This document shows, in pieces, positions 13,898 through 26,113 of a stretch of DNA of 64,000 nucleotides (the stretch's first letter is position 1; every line of letters begins with the position of its first letter). Source of the DNA: Rachycentron canadum (taxonomy: Eukaryota; Chordata; Actinopteri; Carangiformes; Rachycentridae); the NCBI GenBank assembly GCA_038496675.1, contig CM076658.1:12594107-12658106 (forward strand). The letters run 5' to 3'. Made by a program: the position numbers and the translations under genes. Under the pieces are notes generated by a model that did no database searches, was not told the origin of the DNA, and worked only from the letters and a program-made list of their open reading frames with translations.

Positions 13898-13951
13898 CTT
13901 GTTGAGGTCTTTGTTCTTCCACTTGTTCAGTGATGTTACCATCAGCCCCAA
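13898..13951 (-). CDS. xirp2: xirp2 54-nt dual-frame exon
   Basis: The acceptor is AGTGCAG| at 13952 and the donor is CAACAAG|GTTATT. The length of 54 nt preserves whichever phase enters. After the giant exon (one base carried over) it reads VGADGNITEQVEEQRPQQ. After the phase-0 exon at 24387 it reads LGLMVTSLNKWKNKDLNK. Both frames are open. A stronger-looking AG 17 nt upstream (CTCTTCAG|) would put a stop in both frames, so the 13951 acceptor is preferred. The evidence is splice signals and phase; I have no homologue to compare. Confidence 0.65.
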
Positions 13952-14222
13952 CTGCACTGTGTTTCATGCTGAAGAGTAAAGGAAAGTATCCACTCTAGAC
14001 TCTAAACTAAGAGGATGAGAATTACTTACTGAACAGCTAAGATAGCATTGCTGCTATAAGCATGTTAGAGTTCACATGCATTTACTGCAGCCCAAAACTG
14101 AACAGTTACAGCCTCACAGAGATGCACAATCTGCAGACTGCACAAATATGTATTTAATCAAACAACACCAATCCATGGTCCATGCCATTAGGATCTGTTG
14201 TTTCATGCTATGCAGTTGTTAC

Positions 14223-17200
14223 CAGATGAGACAATCTTTGTCTGATGCGATACAACTTGTGATGTCGTCTCCTCAGAAATGGTGTAGCCAAGACTTTTGA
14301 AAACTGTCTCACTCTCTGTCCACGTTTTGTGGAAATTCCTCAGCAGCTTCTCTGTGGCATCTTCATCGTATGTTTCTGTTCGCTTGACTGCTGCAGCTTT
14401 TCTTTTGACTGCGTCAGCATAGGAAAAAGGAGCCCGCTGGGTTGACACACTCTCAGAGTGCTCAGTGACAGCTGTCCTTGTTCCAGTGACCTTGTTTCCA
14501 AACTCATCAACATTTGAGAAATGTTCTGTGATTGATTTGCTTTCAGAGAAGGCTGATGGTTCTGCTGGCATGGCTTCTAGCTCATTTTTCTGTAAGGGGA
14601 GGGGTGTGCTCTGCCGTGAGCCTCCCTTTGTCTCTTGAGGACTTTCCCACTTTGAAGTGTCTGCTGTTGTTTCACTCAGGCTTGACACAGGCTCCTCCTG
14701 ATCCTTTTTCTCCTCTCTGAATGAGAAACTTTGCTCACCCAGTTCAAAAACATTTTTAATAGCCTGGATGTCAAAAGTTGACATTCCCTGTTCCCTGATG
14801 TCTACTTTTTCTTTGTCACAATCTGTGCTTTCAGCGTCATCATGAAGCAGTTCTGCGAGTGGGATAAGTTCTTTTTTGATATATATTTTCTCTTCTGGTG
14901 ATTCAAATTTGTTTACAAGACTAGACAAGTCTGCCCTGGGAACCTCATCCTTTTCTTTGTTCTTATTTTTTTCCTCACACTCCTCCATGTCTGGGCCCAG
15001 TCGTTCAGGGATAGCAATGGGCTCCTTTCGCACATAGGTCTTATTAATTTCAGCCTTTTGTGCCTCTTCAAAAAACTCTCTCTTTTCTTTGACAGATGCA
15101 GATGATGGCTCTGAAACATCTGAAGTGTCAACAATATCTAGGTCATTTTGACTCAATGGCGTGTGGGTCTCAGATTTGCTTTCTATTTCATTTGCATTCA
15201 AACTCCCTGAAATATGAGCTTGATCTTCCCCTACATATGTCTGCTGAGCCTCCCCAGAAAAACTGTTTTTGGGTTTTTGTGTTGCAAGCAATATCTCTGA
15301 AGCCTCCACAACTTGGGACTGGATTTTGATTTGCCGATGGAAGGATGCAGGCGATTCCACAATCTCTGATTTCTTCTCTGAGACCTGCTGGGGTGAAAGA
15401 AGGGGCGGTGGGGTGACTCCACGTGAGAGCTTGGCAGTCGTGTCTTTGAGTCGTGCCAAATTTTCTGCTCGGTCGAAAGTTGGAGAAGGTGTGATTCTGG
15501 TGAGGCGTGATGTTGGGGTGTCACACCTGCGAGGGGGTGGTGTGGGAGGTGTAGGAGGCCTGTGCAGCAGGGTAGGTGATGGAGTTACCCTCTGGGGTGA
15601 GTCAGTTCTTCGTGTGGATTCAATGGTGATGAATGTCGGCGATGGGGAACGCATCCTCAATGATGGCGAGGGAGCCCGAAGGTCGACAGACTTGCACTGA
15701 CTCACCTCATCCTTCCTTGACATCTTTTTCTTCATTTGGTTGTCAAGTTTGGTGGAACCAATACTGATCTTGGATATTCTCGGTGTTGCCCCACCAGAGA
15801 TTCCTTTCTCGGAAACTGGTTCGCATTCATGCTTCTCCATTGTCTCATTAGATCCGAGATGCATTAGTTTAGCCTCTGTCTCAAGTTCCCTTACACATGA
15901 GACAATATCTTCATTTTTATGTGCATGGCTTTCCCCTACAGATGCCTCCAGTTCACATTTTCTCTCTGGACTCACGAGCCATTCAGGGACTGTACTGAGC
16001 AGAGTCTTCAAAGATTTTGAATCAGAAACTGTTTGTATCTCTGTCATGTGAGAGATTAACACTTGGACTTCTTGCCTCTGTGATTCATCTGTTCCCCCTG
16101 TTGTGGACTTGACCAGCTGATTTTGTTCTGGCCCTGTCACTGTAATTGGGGCGTCCCTACTCTCTCTTGTTGGTTCCCCTGTGCTCTGCTGAATAACTGA
16201 CACTCCTTTCTTCTTGTGAGATGCCTTCACATGCTTTTGAACTCCTCTTTGTTGCTGGGAACTCTGATTGTTCATGTCTTTTGTGGTAATGACTTCTCTC
16301 TTGACTTGAACATGCTCATTCTTTAAACTTTTGTGAATTTGAGAAACTGCCACTGTTTCCTGAGTTTGATGGGATTTTTCAGATGTTAGTGTCTTGGTTT
16401 CTGTAGTTTCTGTCTTTGATTCTGTGGAAATATCTTTAGCTTGACCCGCCTGTGCCCCTGCTTTAGACTTTTTGGACTTCTTTTTCTTCTTTGTGGGAGT
16501 TGGGGTGTCTACTTGGCTGTCAGTTATGATCTCAGGAAAAGCAGGCAGTGAAGCAGCAGCAGCAGAGGGAGTAACTTTCTTAATCCCCTGTTTTAACTCA
16601 GTCTTTACTTCTTTAGGTTCCCTGATCACTTTAACTTCAGTATTTTCCATAACTTCCACCTTCAGATCTTTTGAAACACTCTGTTTCTCACCCTCACTGG
16701 ATATTTTTACCTCTATTTCCTTCTCTTGTTTATTCTTTTTCACCTTTTGGTTTGGTTTGCTTGTTTTTCCATTTGTATTGTCAGCATCCTTTTCTATTTG
16801 CATTGGCCTATCAGAAGCTTTCTCTTGGCTCTTGGCAGGAGAATGATCTTTTTTCTTTTTGTTATCACTCTTTGGTGATTTACACTCATTTACATTTTTC
16901 TCTGAACTTTCTTTTTTAGAGGGCTGATTGATTAATTCAGGTGCTGTATTATCCTTTGTCTTCCTGTCCTCAGATTGTGATTTGCTTGATTTTAAACTCT
17001 CCTCAGCAGTGAGAGCGGTTTCAGGTTTTACTATTTGAACAGGGATTTTATCAGAATGCAGTTCGTCTTTCTTTTTATCTTCAGATTTGTTGGAGCCCTT
17101 TGTTTTCTGATTTTTAGACTCTTTCTTTATATCAGCAGTCATGTTTTCTGCCATTACAACATCAGTGTTTAAGGCCTGGACTTTTTCAGCAATGACAGAT

Positions 17201-20200
17201 GTAGCAGACTGTTTCGAGGAAAGAGAAACTGCTTTCTGTGTTGTTGTCTGCATCTGTTGTCTAACAGCTGAGACAGATGAAGTCTTTTGAATGGAGACAA
17301 TCTTAGAAGTCTCATTAGAGACAATTTGCTGTTGAGCAGTGGATATGATTGTAGAATCTGAGAGCATTTTTTTGTGACTGGTGCTAACATTGCCTTGGGT
17401 GGTATTAACAACATGCTTAGATAGAACAGATGGTACTAAGTCTGAATAAAGATCCTTTTCAGTTCTCTGCTGTGTGATTTCTGATGCATTGTTATTTGAC
17501 TGCTCTATGTCTTTGGTGGAAAGCATTTCAAGAGCTGCGGTAACTGAGTCATGTATGTAAATGGGAGTTGGCGTGGTTGGGGGTGTGTTTTCCTCCCTTA
17601 GCTTCCGATAGTTTTCTTCTGCTTTTATCAAAGGAGTGTTGAATTTGCTCATTTTGCCTCTCATGAAGGGAGTAGGAGAGGACGGAGGGGTGAATTTCAC
17701 AGGGGAGATGTAAACTTTCCTTAATGGCTGTGGTGACTCAGGCAGTGGAGGGATTTCACAGGAAACCGTCTTTGATGTATGTGTTGTTTTTGACTGGTTC
17801 TGGCTGATTTCTACCACTTTCTCTGACCTTACCTCCACCCGTGGTGTTTTACTGAGGTCCACTTTAGGCTCCAGTTTTGGGACTGGGTGTAAAGCCGGAG
17901 CTTTAATTTTTTTGATTGTCATCTTTTTTGCTTTTGTTGGTGAAGGATGACTTGCCTGTGCTGGCATACTCTCGAGCTCTTGTTGAGATGGAGGAGGTGG
18001 AAGGAAATCCTGCTCACTGGTGAGTGGTGGTGGCGGAGGAGGAAGGTGATCAATGTCAGAATCAACAGAGGGAGGAGGAGGAGGAGGAGTGGGAGGAGGA
18101 GGAGGAAGAAGGTCAGTGTCTGCCACTGGTGGAGGTGGAGGTGGGAGAGGCAAATCAGGCTCTGGCACTTGTGGTTTTAAGATGTAAGCATCCGTTTTCA
18201 CTTTAGTTTTATCTAGTTTTATCATTCCCTTTGGATTGGATTTGAGATTACGAAACTCTGTCCTTAATGTTTTGATACCGTGGTTTTGGGTAATAGTTTT
18301 ATGTTGCACCACAGTTGTTGATTGCTGAGCAGACTTCTCCACGGTACACAACTTAGCTTCAACGGTTTCAGTTTCATTACAGAGGGAATGATTTTCTTGT
18401 GATGTTTCCACTAAATTAGCTGTTTTTATCTTTTGTATGTTCCTCTGTGGATCAACATTTAGGTTTTTAACTGGAGGGCTCTGCTTGACTCGAACTCTTC
18501 TGTATGCTCCATGTCTGACTTTGGGAGTTTCACGCTGTGCTGTCTTTAACAGAGATTTAATGGTGCCTTTAACATCACCCTTTATTACTTCCTCTTTCTC
18601 CAGCTGGGTTTTCTCCTGTGTCTCATATAATGACTTAATTGACATCTTGACATCACCCTTTACGTCACCCTCAAGGCTTGGGCTCCTTTGCATCCTCGGT
18701 GAGGGTGGATGCTCCATGAAGAGCTGAATTGTTCCTCTGACGTCTCCCTGCACATCTATTTCCTGCTGACACTTTCTACTTTCACTGGATGCATCTTGCA
18801 GGTTTTGCATCGCTGTGTGAATATCACCCTTCACTATTTCCTCCTTTTCAACTTCCCTCACTACTTGCTTTGCCAACTCCAAAGATTTCAGTGTGGCCTT
18901 TACATCTCCGGCAACTAACTCCTCAACAACAATGTCGGCTTTGGATGTTGCGGATTTCTCCAGAGATCTCAGAGCCCCTTTGATATTTCCTGGTATGATA
19001 TCTGGCTTCTCCACCTCCTTGCAGCACTTCTGCGCCTTCTCCAGACACCGCAGAGTTTTCGGTATGTCGCCTTTCACCACTTTCTCTTTCTCCACAACAA
19101 CTGTCGGATTCACTGATTCAGACAATGAATTCAAAGCAGCTCTTAAGTCACCCTTGACTATCCGCTCCTTTTGGAGTCTCTCTGATGAGACACTTGGCTC
19201 AGACATGAAAACTTTAACTGTGTTGTGAACATCACCAGGTATAACATCGTCTATCGTACGATCAATTTGCGTTTGATTAAGACTGAGGATGAGTTTTGTG
19301 CCCTTGATGTCACCTCCAACAATCATCTCTTTTTCTTCTGTGTCAGGGGGAGTCTCATCAGCTTCTAAATGGAGCTGCTTAAGATAGTCAAGTGCTCCAG
19401 ATTCAATGCATGTAGAGTAAAAGTTGACATTTCCTTTTTCAACGTCATCTATCTTTATCTTTACTGTCTGGTTGTTCTTGTCTGAGATGGACAGTCTTTG
19501 AAGAGCACTCTTTATATCCCCTCCTATGATGTCTTCTTTTTCCACATTAACATTCTCTTGCTTATTGAGAAGTGAATATATTGTCATCCGTACGTCTCCT
19601 TTTTCATCCTCCTGGATGAGTATTCCATGTTTCGCTAAACCATCCCCATTGAAAAGATTGTTTATAGCTTCCTGAATATCACCTCGTAATATTTCCTCCC
19701 TTTCAATACTGCTGTCTCTTTCTTGGTTGAATAGTTGGTGCACTGTTGAAGCGATATTACCCTTCTCCTCTGAATCTATGACTATCTGCCGCTCATTTCT
19801 TTCCTGTCTGTTCAGTAGGTTCATCATAATAGTCTGAAGATCTCCCCTGATGACTTCCTCTCGTTGAATCTCTGGAGCCTGCTTATTCATCAACTGGTAT
19901 TTTGCCATCCTAACATCGCCAATTTCATCAGCTTCAATGAGTATTCCCTTTGACTTCACCATTTTTTGACTATAAAGCTCCTCAAGTGTTCCCTTGACAC
20001 TCTTGCCCAGGATTTCAGTCTTCTCCGTTTTTGTCTCATTAAAGTTGTCAAATGGTGTTGTTTCAAAGAGCCACGTTGTTGTCTTCACATCTGCTTTGGG
20101 AATCTCCTCTTGACTGATTGTTGTATCCTCATCCTCATCAACCTCTTTAATATGGTCAAGGGGATTTTCCTCAAAGAGCCAGACTGAATGTTTAACATCT

Positions 20201-23200
20201 CCTTTTTCCACCTCCTCCTTTTTAACAGTTTCAATCAGATTTTCAGAGCTCATGCTTCTTATTTTATCGATGGACTGTGTTTCAAATCTCCATTTTGCAG
20301 TCCTAACATCCCCTTTTTGTATTTCACTCACATTAACTGTTCTAACAGATTCCTGTGAAAGGGCATCAGACTCAAAACGATGTTTATTCATCCTAACGTT
20401 GCCTCCTTGAATGTCATCAACTGTTTTAATTAAAGCCTTCTTTTCTTCAGTAATCCCATCGAGAGGTTGTGTCTCAAATTTCCACTTAGCAGAGGTGACA
20501 TCTCCTTTTTGCACATCCTGTTGTGTGACAGATTTGATTATATAAACCTCATCTGTGTCCTTTATAGCATCAAGAGGCTTGGTTTCAAACAACCAACGGG
20601 TTCCCACTACATCTCCTCGTATTACCTCCTCACTGGTGACAGTGGTGACCTCATGGTAATAGCCCTCTTTGTCCTGAATGGCATAAAGGGGCTGAGTTTC
20701 AAACATCATGGTATAATTTCTCACATCACCTTTCTCAACTTCATCACAGATAATTTTTTGCATTTTCTTCAGCTCTGTGTCTGTGTCTGAGGATACCTCA
20801 TGGATTTTATCCAAGGAGTATGTCTCAAAAATTAAACGGCCCTTATCTACATCGCCCCCCTGTACATCGTTCACTGTGCGGCTGTTCATAGATTCCTCTT
20901 GGCTATCATGTATTGTATCAATAGATTGGTTTTCAAAGAGCCATTTGCAGTTCCCCACATTTCCCTTTTGAATGTCCTCAGTCTGAACTCTCTTGAGCTT
21001 TTGCATCTCTTCCTCAGATGTAGAAGTCATGATATCGGATGTTTGGTTTTCAAAAATATATTTCATCCTTGACACGTCTCCAGACGCAACGTCTATCTCT
21101 GTGACACACTTGAAAGAGCCTGTCTCCTCCCCGCTGAGGTTCTCCAGTTTCTCGGTCTCAAAGAGAAAACAAGCCATTCTTACATCCTTTCCTCTAATGT
21201 CCTCCTGATTCACTGTGCATATTTTCAGAACAGTCTCTGTCTCATCATGTATTGTATCAAGTGCTTGGGTCTCAAAGAGCCATGTGCAGGTTTTGACGTC
21301 TCCCTTACGCGTTTCTTCAGATTCATTGTTTCCATTCAATTCCACTCTTTCATACAGGACGTCCATTGGTTTTGTCTCGAATAGCCACTTGCAAGTTTTC
21401 ACATCACCCTTCATGATATCTTGAGTTGTATGTGTCTCCACATTTTCTTCGTCTTCAATGTTGCTGAAATACTTAATCGCATCAAGAGGCTGTGTTTCAA
21501 ACAACCACTTTGCAGTTTTAACATCACCAGATTCTATTTCTTGTTTAGAAATACCTTTGATAATTTGGTATTCATTCATGCTTTCATCAAACTGGTCAAT
21601 TGGTCGTGTTTCAAACATCCACTTGCAAGTTGTCACATCTCCTTTTACAACCTCCTCACGCCGCACTGTTCTCACTTCATGGAAGTGGCCTGAGCTATCT
21701 TGCATGGCATAAAGTGGGGTAGACTCAAATAAGTTTGTGTTTGATTTCACAGAGCCAGATCTTACACCTTCAATGAGAATTTTTTGAGATTCATCCCTCC
21801 TGTTTATATCTGTGCTCTCAAAGATTTGCTTGTAGTTTGAGACATCTACTTTATCAATTTCTTCCAGGTCAATTGTTCGAATGACTTCCTTCTTTTCTTC
21901 TCTAATCTGTTCGAGGGGTTGGCTTTCAAATCGCCATTTCTGATGTCTAACATCACCCTTTTCCTCATTAAGTTCTACCGTTTTTTTCAGTTTGCCCACC
22001 TCGGCAAGCTCTTTCAAGTCCTCAGTTGGAATTGTTTCAAAGTAATTTCTGGCTGATTTCACATTACCTGAAATAATTTCCTCTTTAGTCAGTGGACGTG
22101 TATTTGAATCATCTTTTAAAGTATCCATTGGCTGTGTCTCAAATACCCAGCAATTCTTACGAACATCTGCTCTGCAGCTTGTGCCATCCTCTTGTCTGAG
22201 GTCGTCCTCAATATTAACAGTTCGTGTAACCTCTTTCTTTTCCTCTCTTATGTGCTCTAGAGGCTGACTCTCAAAGCGCCACTTTTGGTGTCTCACATCT
22301 CCTTTCGTTTCTTCATTTACTGTTGCCTTTTTAAGTTTTCCGACCTCAGGGCAGTTCTTTCTGGCTGTTGGAGGGCTGCTTTCGAAAAAGTGTCTTGCAG
22401 ATCTAACATTGCCGCCAATAATTTCTTCAATAGATTGAGGTCTGGCATTAGAGTCATCCTTAAGAGAATCCATTGGCTGTGTTTCAAAAGCTAAGCAGTG
22501 CTTGCGCACATCCGCTCCGATGATCTCTTTCTTCTCCATCTGTGAGCTTTCCCACTCATCAAGAGAATTCAATGTCTTTATCTCAAAGAGCCACCTGCCC
22601 CAGTCTCCCTTATTGCTGTCCTCCATGGAAAGACTACACACAAGTTTCAAAGCTGTGGGTTCTCTGTTTGTCGTGTCCAGTGGTTGGGTATCGAAAAGCC
22701 AACGTGAAGCAACAGAGTTTTCCAATTCAGTTTCAATTTTGCGGACAGACTTAATTTCCAACATTTGGCTTGATTGTCCAATAATGATGCATTGAAACTG
22801 AGTGTCAAAAGTACTTGTTACAGTTTTCACATCTCCATTTATTTCCTCTAACACTGCCCTTAGGCTCAGCAGGTGGCTCTCATCAATGGTCTCTGTGTGC
22901 CCAAGGATTCCCATGTACTTGTTGTCAATCATGTAAATGGTAGCATTTCCATCCTCTTCAGTGAACACAATCTCTTTTGTTAAATCCTCCTCCGTATGCA
23001 TTTTATTCAGAGTGTCCATAGTTTGGGTTTCAAACAACCACGCTGCAGCACGGACATCTCCTTTGTGGAATTTGTTTTTATATTCTGTTGTGTTGGAGTT
23101 TTGTGTACCCAACTCATCTATCGGCTTGGTCTCAAACATCCAAGCTGTGCGTCTCACATCTTTTCCAAGAATGATTTCCTGTTGAGTTATTTTCTTGTTG

Positions 23201-23787
23201 TCGCAATCCTCATCAGTTGTTTCATCTTTGATGGTGTCCAGTGGCTTGTTTTCAAACATCCAACGCATTGCCTGCACCTCTCCAGGGAGAATCTCTTCCC
23301 ATTCCCCATATTCTTCATCATTGTACTCATCAGGACTACCATCATCCTCATACATGTACTCTTGGCTCTTTAACTGGTTGTTTTCAGTTTCATTGGTATC
23401 ATTGTAGTACTCTTTCTCAATGTTCCTCCGGACCTCAGGATGAATGTGCTTGTAAAGACGTTTCAGCTCATACATACTCCTCTGCTTGAAGTAGGCGTCT
23501 TTGTTGAGTGGATATTTGGAGGAGTTTGCTGGTTCTGGAGGCTCAGGTGAGTAATGGTTGACTGTATGATTTTGATTGTCTGATGGCACTTGTAGTAAGT
23601 CGGGGGGCGGAGGTGGAAGATAGTCAGAATCCTCAGCCGGAGGAGGTGGAAAGTCCTCATAATCCATCTCTGCGGCTGTTGTGACTTCTGTTGCTTCAAT
23701 AGTGGGTGCTTCATAGATCTCACTAGTCACTGTGTTGTTTTGTGTCACATTGGAGGACCACTTAGATCGACTGATGTCACGTCCAAT
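14223..23787 (-). CDS. xirp2: xirp2 giant exon: Xin-repeat actin-binding array
   Basis: This is a single open exon of 9,565 nt (3,188 codons plus one base), from TTAAAAAG|ATTGGACGT to TCATCTG|GTAACA. Layout: an FPPPP EVH1-type ligand at 23652-23638 (Ena/VASP binding in Xin proteins) followed by LPPPPP; an RLYKHIHPEVRRNIEKEY block; about 29 canonical Xin repeats of the form GDVKTAKWLFETQPLD (about 23285-20045); about 17 degenerate GDVRxTIxSLL-type repeats (about 19985-18540); several poly-proline clusters (about 18165-17985); a long Lys/Ser/Thr-rich disordered region; and a conserved TPSPTFDRAENLARLKDTTA / SPASFHRQIK block near 15500-15330. If unspliced, the frame runs on to a TGA at 14203, adding only NNCIA, so a read-through terminus is possible. 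Xin repeats bind F-actin. The exon length of 1 mod 3 means that skipping it changes the downstream frame. Confidence 0.95.
18540..19990 (-). repeat. xirp2: Degenerate Xin-type repeat array inside the giant exon
   Basis: After the last canonical repeat (ADVKTTTWLFETTPFD) the GDV...spacing continues as about 17 units that have lost the WLFETQPLD half. Examples are GDVRMAKYQLMNKQ, GDLQTIMMNLLNRQ, GDIQEAINNLFNG, GDIKSALQRLSIS, GDLRAALNSLSES, GDVKATLKSLELAK and GDVKGTIKSLLKTA. Each is preceded by an acidic/basic EEIV(K/R) linker, as in the canonical array. This suggests a second repeat class with an amphipathic Leu pattern, either decayed or with a different partner. Confidence 0.75.
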
Positions 23788-24093
23788 CTTTTTAAGGAAC
23801 AAAAATGATATTTATGGGTAAATGACTATAACTATCACATTACTCCATCCTAGAGTTATATGTGCATTACAATTCACCATATTGTAAAAATTGAAGATAA
23901 AGTGTAAAAATTAGATCATTAAATGCAAATAATCTTACACAGAAAATCAGGCCAAGGTTAATGGTACTGTGTGAATAAGTTGCTTTCTTGTTATGCTTTT
24001 TGCCGCCATGAACAAATCAGTGGAATGAGTTTAAGTTACAATCCTTAAGAGTTTCACGAAAACAAACCACGTTTTTCTACGAGTCAACCTTAC

Positions 24094-24122
24094 CCACACT
24101 GGATTTAAGTTGCTTTCACACA
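24094..24122 (-). other. Candidate 29-nt frame-breaking exon in xirp2
   Basis: Between the exon at 24475-24387 and the giant exon there is a pyrimidine-rich acceptor (TTTTCTCCCTAG|) and, 29 nt later, a donor (GTGTGG|GTAAGG). Inclusion after the phase-0 exon would read CVKAT and then TAA, ending the protein before the Xin repeats. It may be a regulated poison exon or a pair of cryptic sites. Confidence 0.3.
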
Positions 24123-24386
24123 CTAGGGAGAAAATAATGAAGGTATATTTATAACTATTTATAATTTAGTCTTATTGATCATCCTCAATATGTACTGTTA
24201 ACAGAGCTGTATCAAGTTACTACAATGCAAACTGTAAATACAGCTACTTCACATTATAAGTGTGCAAAACACAGGTAGGCTTTCACTGTTAAGTTGAATT
24301 ACAGTCAATACAGTCTTAAATGCCCCAAATGAAATATCCTTACCCTTCATTTGTTCTCAGTTCTTTTGCCTTTTCAAAATTCTTAC

Positions 24387-24475
24387 CTTAACTGGTTTGT
24401 GTAGAGCAGCCTCTTCTATTGTTCTTTCAAAGCGATCCCTCAGTTCTTTTGTAGTGTACCTTGGAAACTCCTCCT
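24387..24475 (-). CDS. xirp2: xirp2 coding exon, TKELRDRFE motif
   Basis: This exon lies between CTTATAG| and GTTAAG|GTAAGA and is 89 nt. It encodes EEFPRYTTKELRDRFERTIE followed by EAALHKPVK and ends in phase 0. The TTKELRDRFERTIE helix is a Xin/EPLIN-family element equivalent to the STKLLKEQFEKS block of human XIRP2. Because it ends in phase 0, it can splice either to the giant exon (K|IGRDIS) or, if that exon is skipped, to the 54-nt exon (K|LGLMV), in frame both times. Confidence 0.9.
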
Positions 24476-24575
24476 CTATAAGTCAGTGAAGACATAAGTA
24501 TAAAGGCCTTCAACAAGTTTGGCAGTAACAGTGTATACAACAGAAAATAAAAATGTCTTCTTAACAACATGCTAC

Positions 24576-24630
24576 CTTCATTTTGATGGTTTTCATAACT
24601 GGATGACAGGTTACTGTCGCTGCACGGCAC
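24576..24630 (-). CDS. xirp2: xirp2 coding exon (55 nt)
   Basis: Acceptor ATACACAG| and donor AATGAAG|GTAGCA define a 55-nt exon that enters in phase 0 and leaves in phase 1. It encodes VPCSDSNLSSSYENHQNE. The leftover G joins the AG of the next exon to give a Glu, producing NEEEEFPRY across the junction. The exact phase complementarity with the 89-nt exon downstream (55+89=144) supports both boundaries. Confidence 0.85.
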
Positions 24631-24920
24631 CTGTGTATATTTAAAGTTAGAAAGGGTAAAAAGAAATAGATGAAATAAAATGGACAAATACAGAAATTGA
24701 ACTAGTCAGCAATACCCTTCAAGTTCTGTACTTTTTCTCATTGATCGTAATGTTTTCAATTTCAGCACAAACTGTCAAAGACTATTAAACAAACATTAAT
24801 TACACACATATGATTGATTGCAATCAGTCACAGTTTTTACTCAGCAGGCAATTAAAGTGTTTAGCTCATTAGCGAAGCCTGTCTGCTTGCAGAAGTACAG
24901 TAACAGGGTGTGTTCACTAC

Positions 24921-25010
24921 CATCATTTCTTGGTTGAAGCTTAGCTGTTGAGTGCCTGGGACGACCTGCCTGCTGCTGCTCAACACTGTCACCTCTGAGT
25001 TAGACATTTC
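24921..25010 (-). CDS. xirp2: xirp2 coding exon (90 nt)
   Basis: The acceptor is TCTTCACAG| and the donor is ATGATG|GTAGTG. The exon is 90 nt and phase 0 at both ends, so it could be skipped without a frameshift. It encodes EMSNSEVTVLSSSRQVVPGT followed by QQLSFNQEMM. It joins in frame to VQ of the previous exon and to VPCSDS of the next. The Ser/Gln-rich composition is typical of the disordered N-terminal part of Xin proteins; no folded domain is visible. Confidence 0.87.
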
Positions 25011-25660
25011 CTGTGAAGATGAAGACACTGGTTGTCAAACACAGTGAATGCGTGCTTGCCACGGAAGCAAGCACTCACACAAATGACGCTCTCTGTTTCA
25101 TTTCACCACACCCCCCTTTGCCTCATCATACCCAAGGATGTGAGTTTACTCCACTCCAATTTACTCCGCTAGTCAAAGCTTCATAGCACATGCTGGAATA
25201 CCATGCAGAGAAGATATTGGACCAGATTGCTCACTGCAGTTTAAAAGGACTAATCACACCTGGAGCGAAATGACAAAGGATATGCCAACTTGTTCACTCA
25301 TATTGTACCATAGCACAGAATAATGAATTCTTTCCATTCCTTAATGTATGTGAGTTATATTAGTTTTAATGGAGCTATTATTAATATTAGAGTTATACCA
25401 ACACCCTGGAGGTTTTCAAAACGCTTTTAAGAAATCGGTTACGCAAAGACCTTGCTCTGTAATTGGTACAACAAGATGTAACATGTTTTACTTGCAAAAC
25501 TACTTATGCAGCTGAAGAATGATAAAAAGCTAAATGAAAGGGTGCAAACAGAAACCAGCTCAGGTCACCAGATACATTACTGCCATTTAACCGCAGATAT
25601 CTCTTTCACGCACTCATTGTTAGTCTGATGAAGGTACGTGCTATGTTCAAATATATGTAC

Positions 25661-25789
25661 CTGCACAGTTCTCTGATGATAATGGAACTGGGTTACATTG
25701 TGTGATGTTGCTGTTTCCTGAGTCTGAAATTGTTTCCTCACACTGGCAAGTCCCCCAGGCAGGGAACAGACCTCCGACTCCTCCATGAC
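25661..25789 (-). CDS. xirp2: xirp2 coding exon, conserved LPGGLASVRKQF motif
   Basis: This is a 129-nt exon, phase 0 at both ends, between ATTAG| and CAG|GTACAT. It begins VMEESEVCSLPGGLASVRKQ and ends in QRTVQ. The segment ESEVCSLPGGLASVRKQF corresponds to the mammalian XIRP2 ESEMCAVPGGLAKVKKQF block, a signature shared by Xin and EPLIN family proteins. Its internal ATG at 25786 (MEESEV) could serve as the start codon for transcripts made from the TATA-containing element about 330 bp upstream in the preceding intron. The exon is retained in both the long and short forms. Confidence 0.9.
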
Positions 25790-26113
25790 CTAATGAAGCA
25801 GGAAATATCATTAGCTGTCTCTCACTCCAACATGACCTGAAATCAAACGGCTGCTTTATAGGGCTGTTCTGTGTGGCATGCATGCAGCACAAGTTGCTAT
25901 CAAACATTCAGCTAATGCTATATGCAGTTTGTTTTCTCTCTCTCTCTCTGCAGACAGACAAACCCAAACTCACATAATATTCTGCTTATGTCATAGTTTT
26001 AAAATTACATAGGGAATTGCAAGAACTCTTTCAAAGTAAAAGAAAAAATATTTTATGTTTTCTGCAGACTCCCTCTATATTCTGTCCTGTGAGGGTAGTC
26101 TCATGTTTCCCCT

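Noticed and set aside
13952..13968. Alternative acceptor CTCTTCAG 17 nt upstream of the 54-nt exon.
   Set aside because: It would introduce a stop codon in both usable frames.
14532..23489. Many plus-strand open frames opposite the giant xirp2 exon, some over 100 codons.
   Set aside because: They are antisense shadows of a long repetitive coding exon (poly-Ser/Leu/Phe readings of the Xin codons) with no own start context, splice signals or domains.
23788..23802. The ATG at 23802 as the start of a 3,199-codon gene.
   Set aside because: The bases before 23787 are an intron end (TTAAAAAG acceptor); upstream exons join in phase and match the XIRP2 N-terminus.
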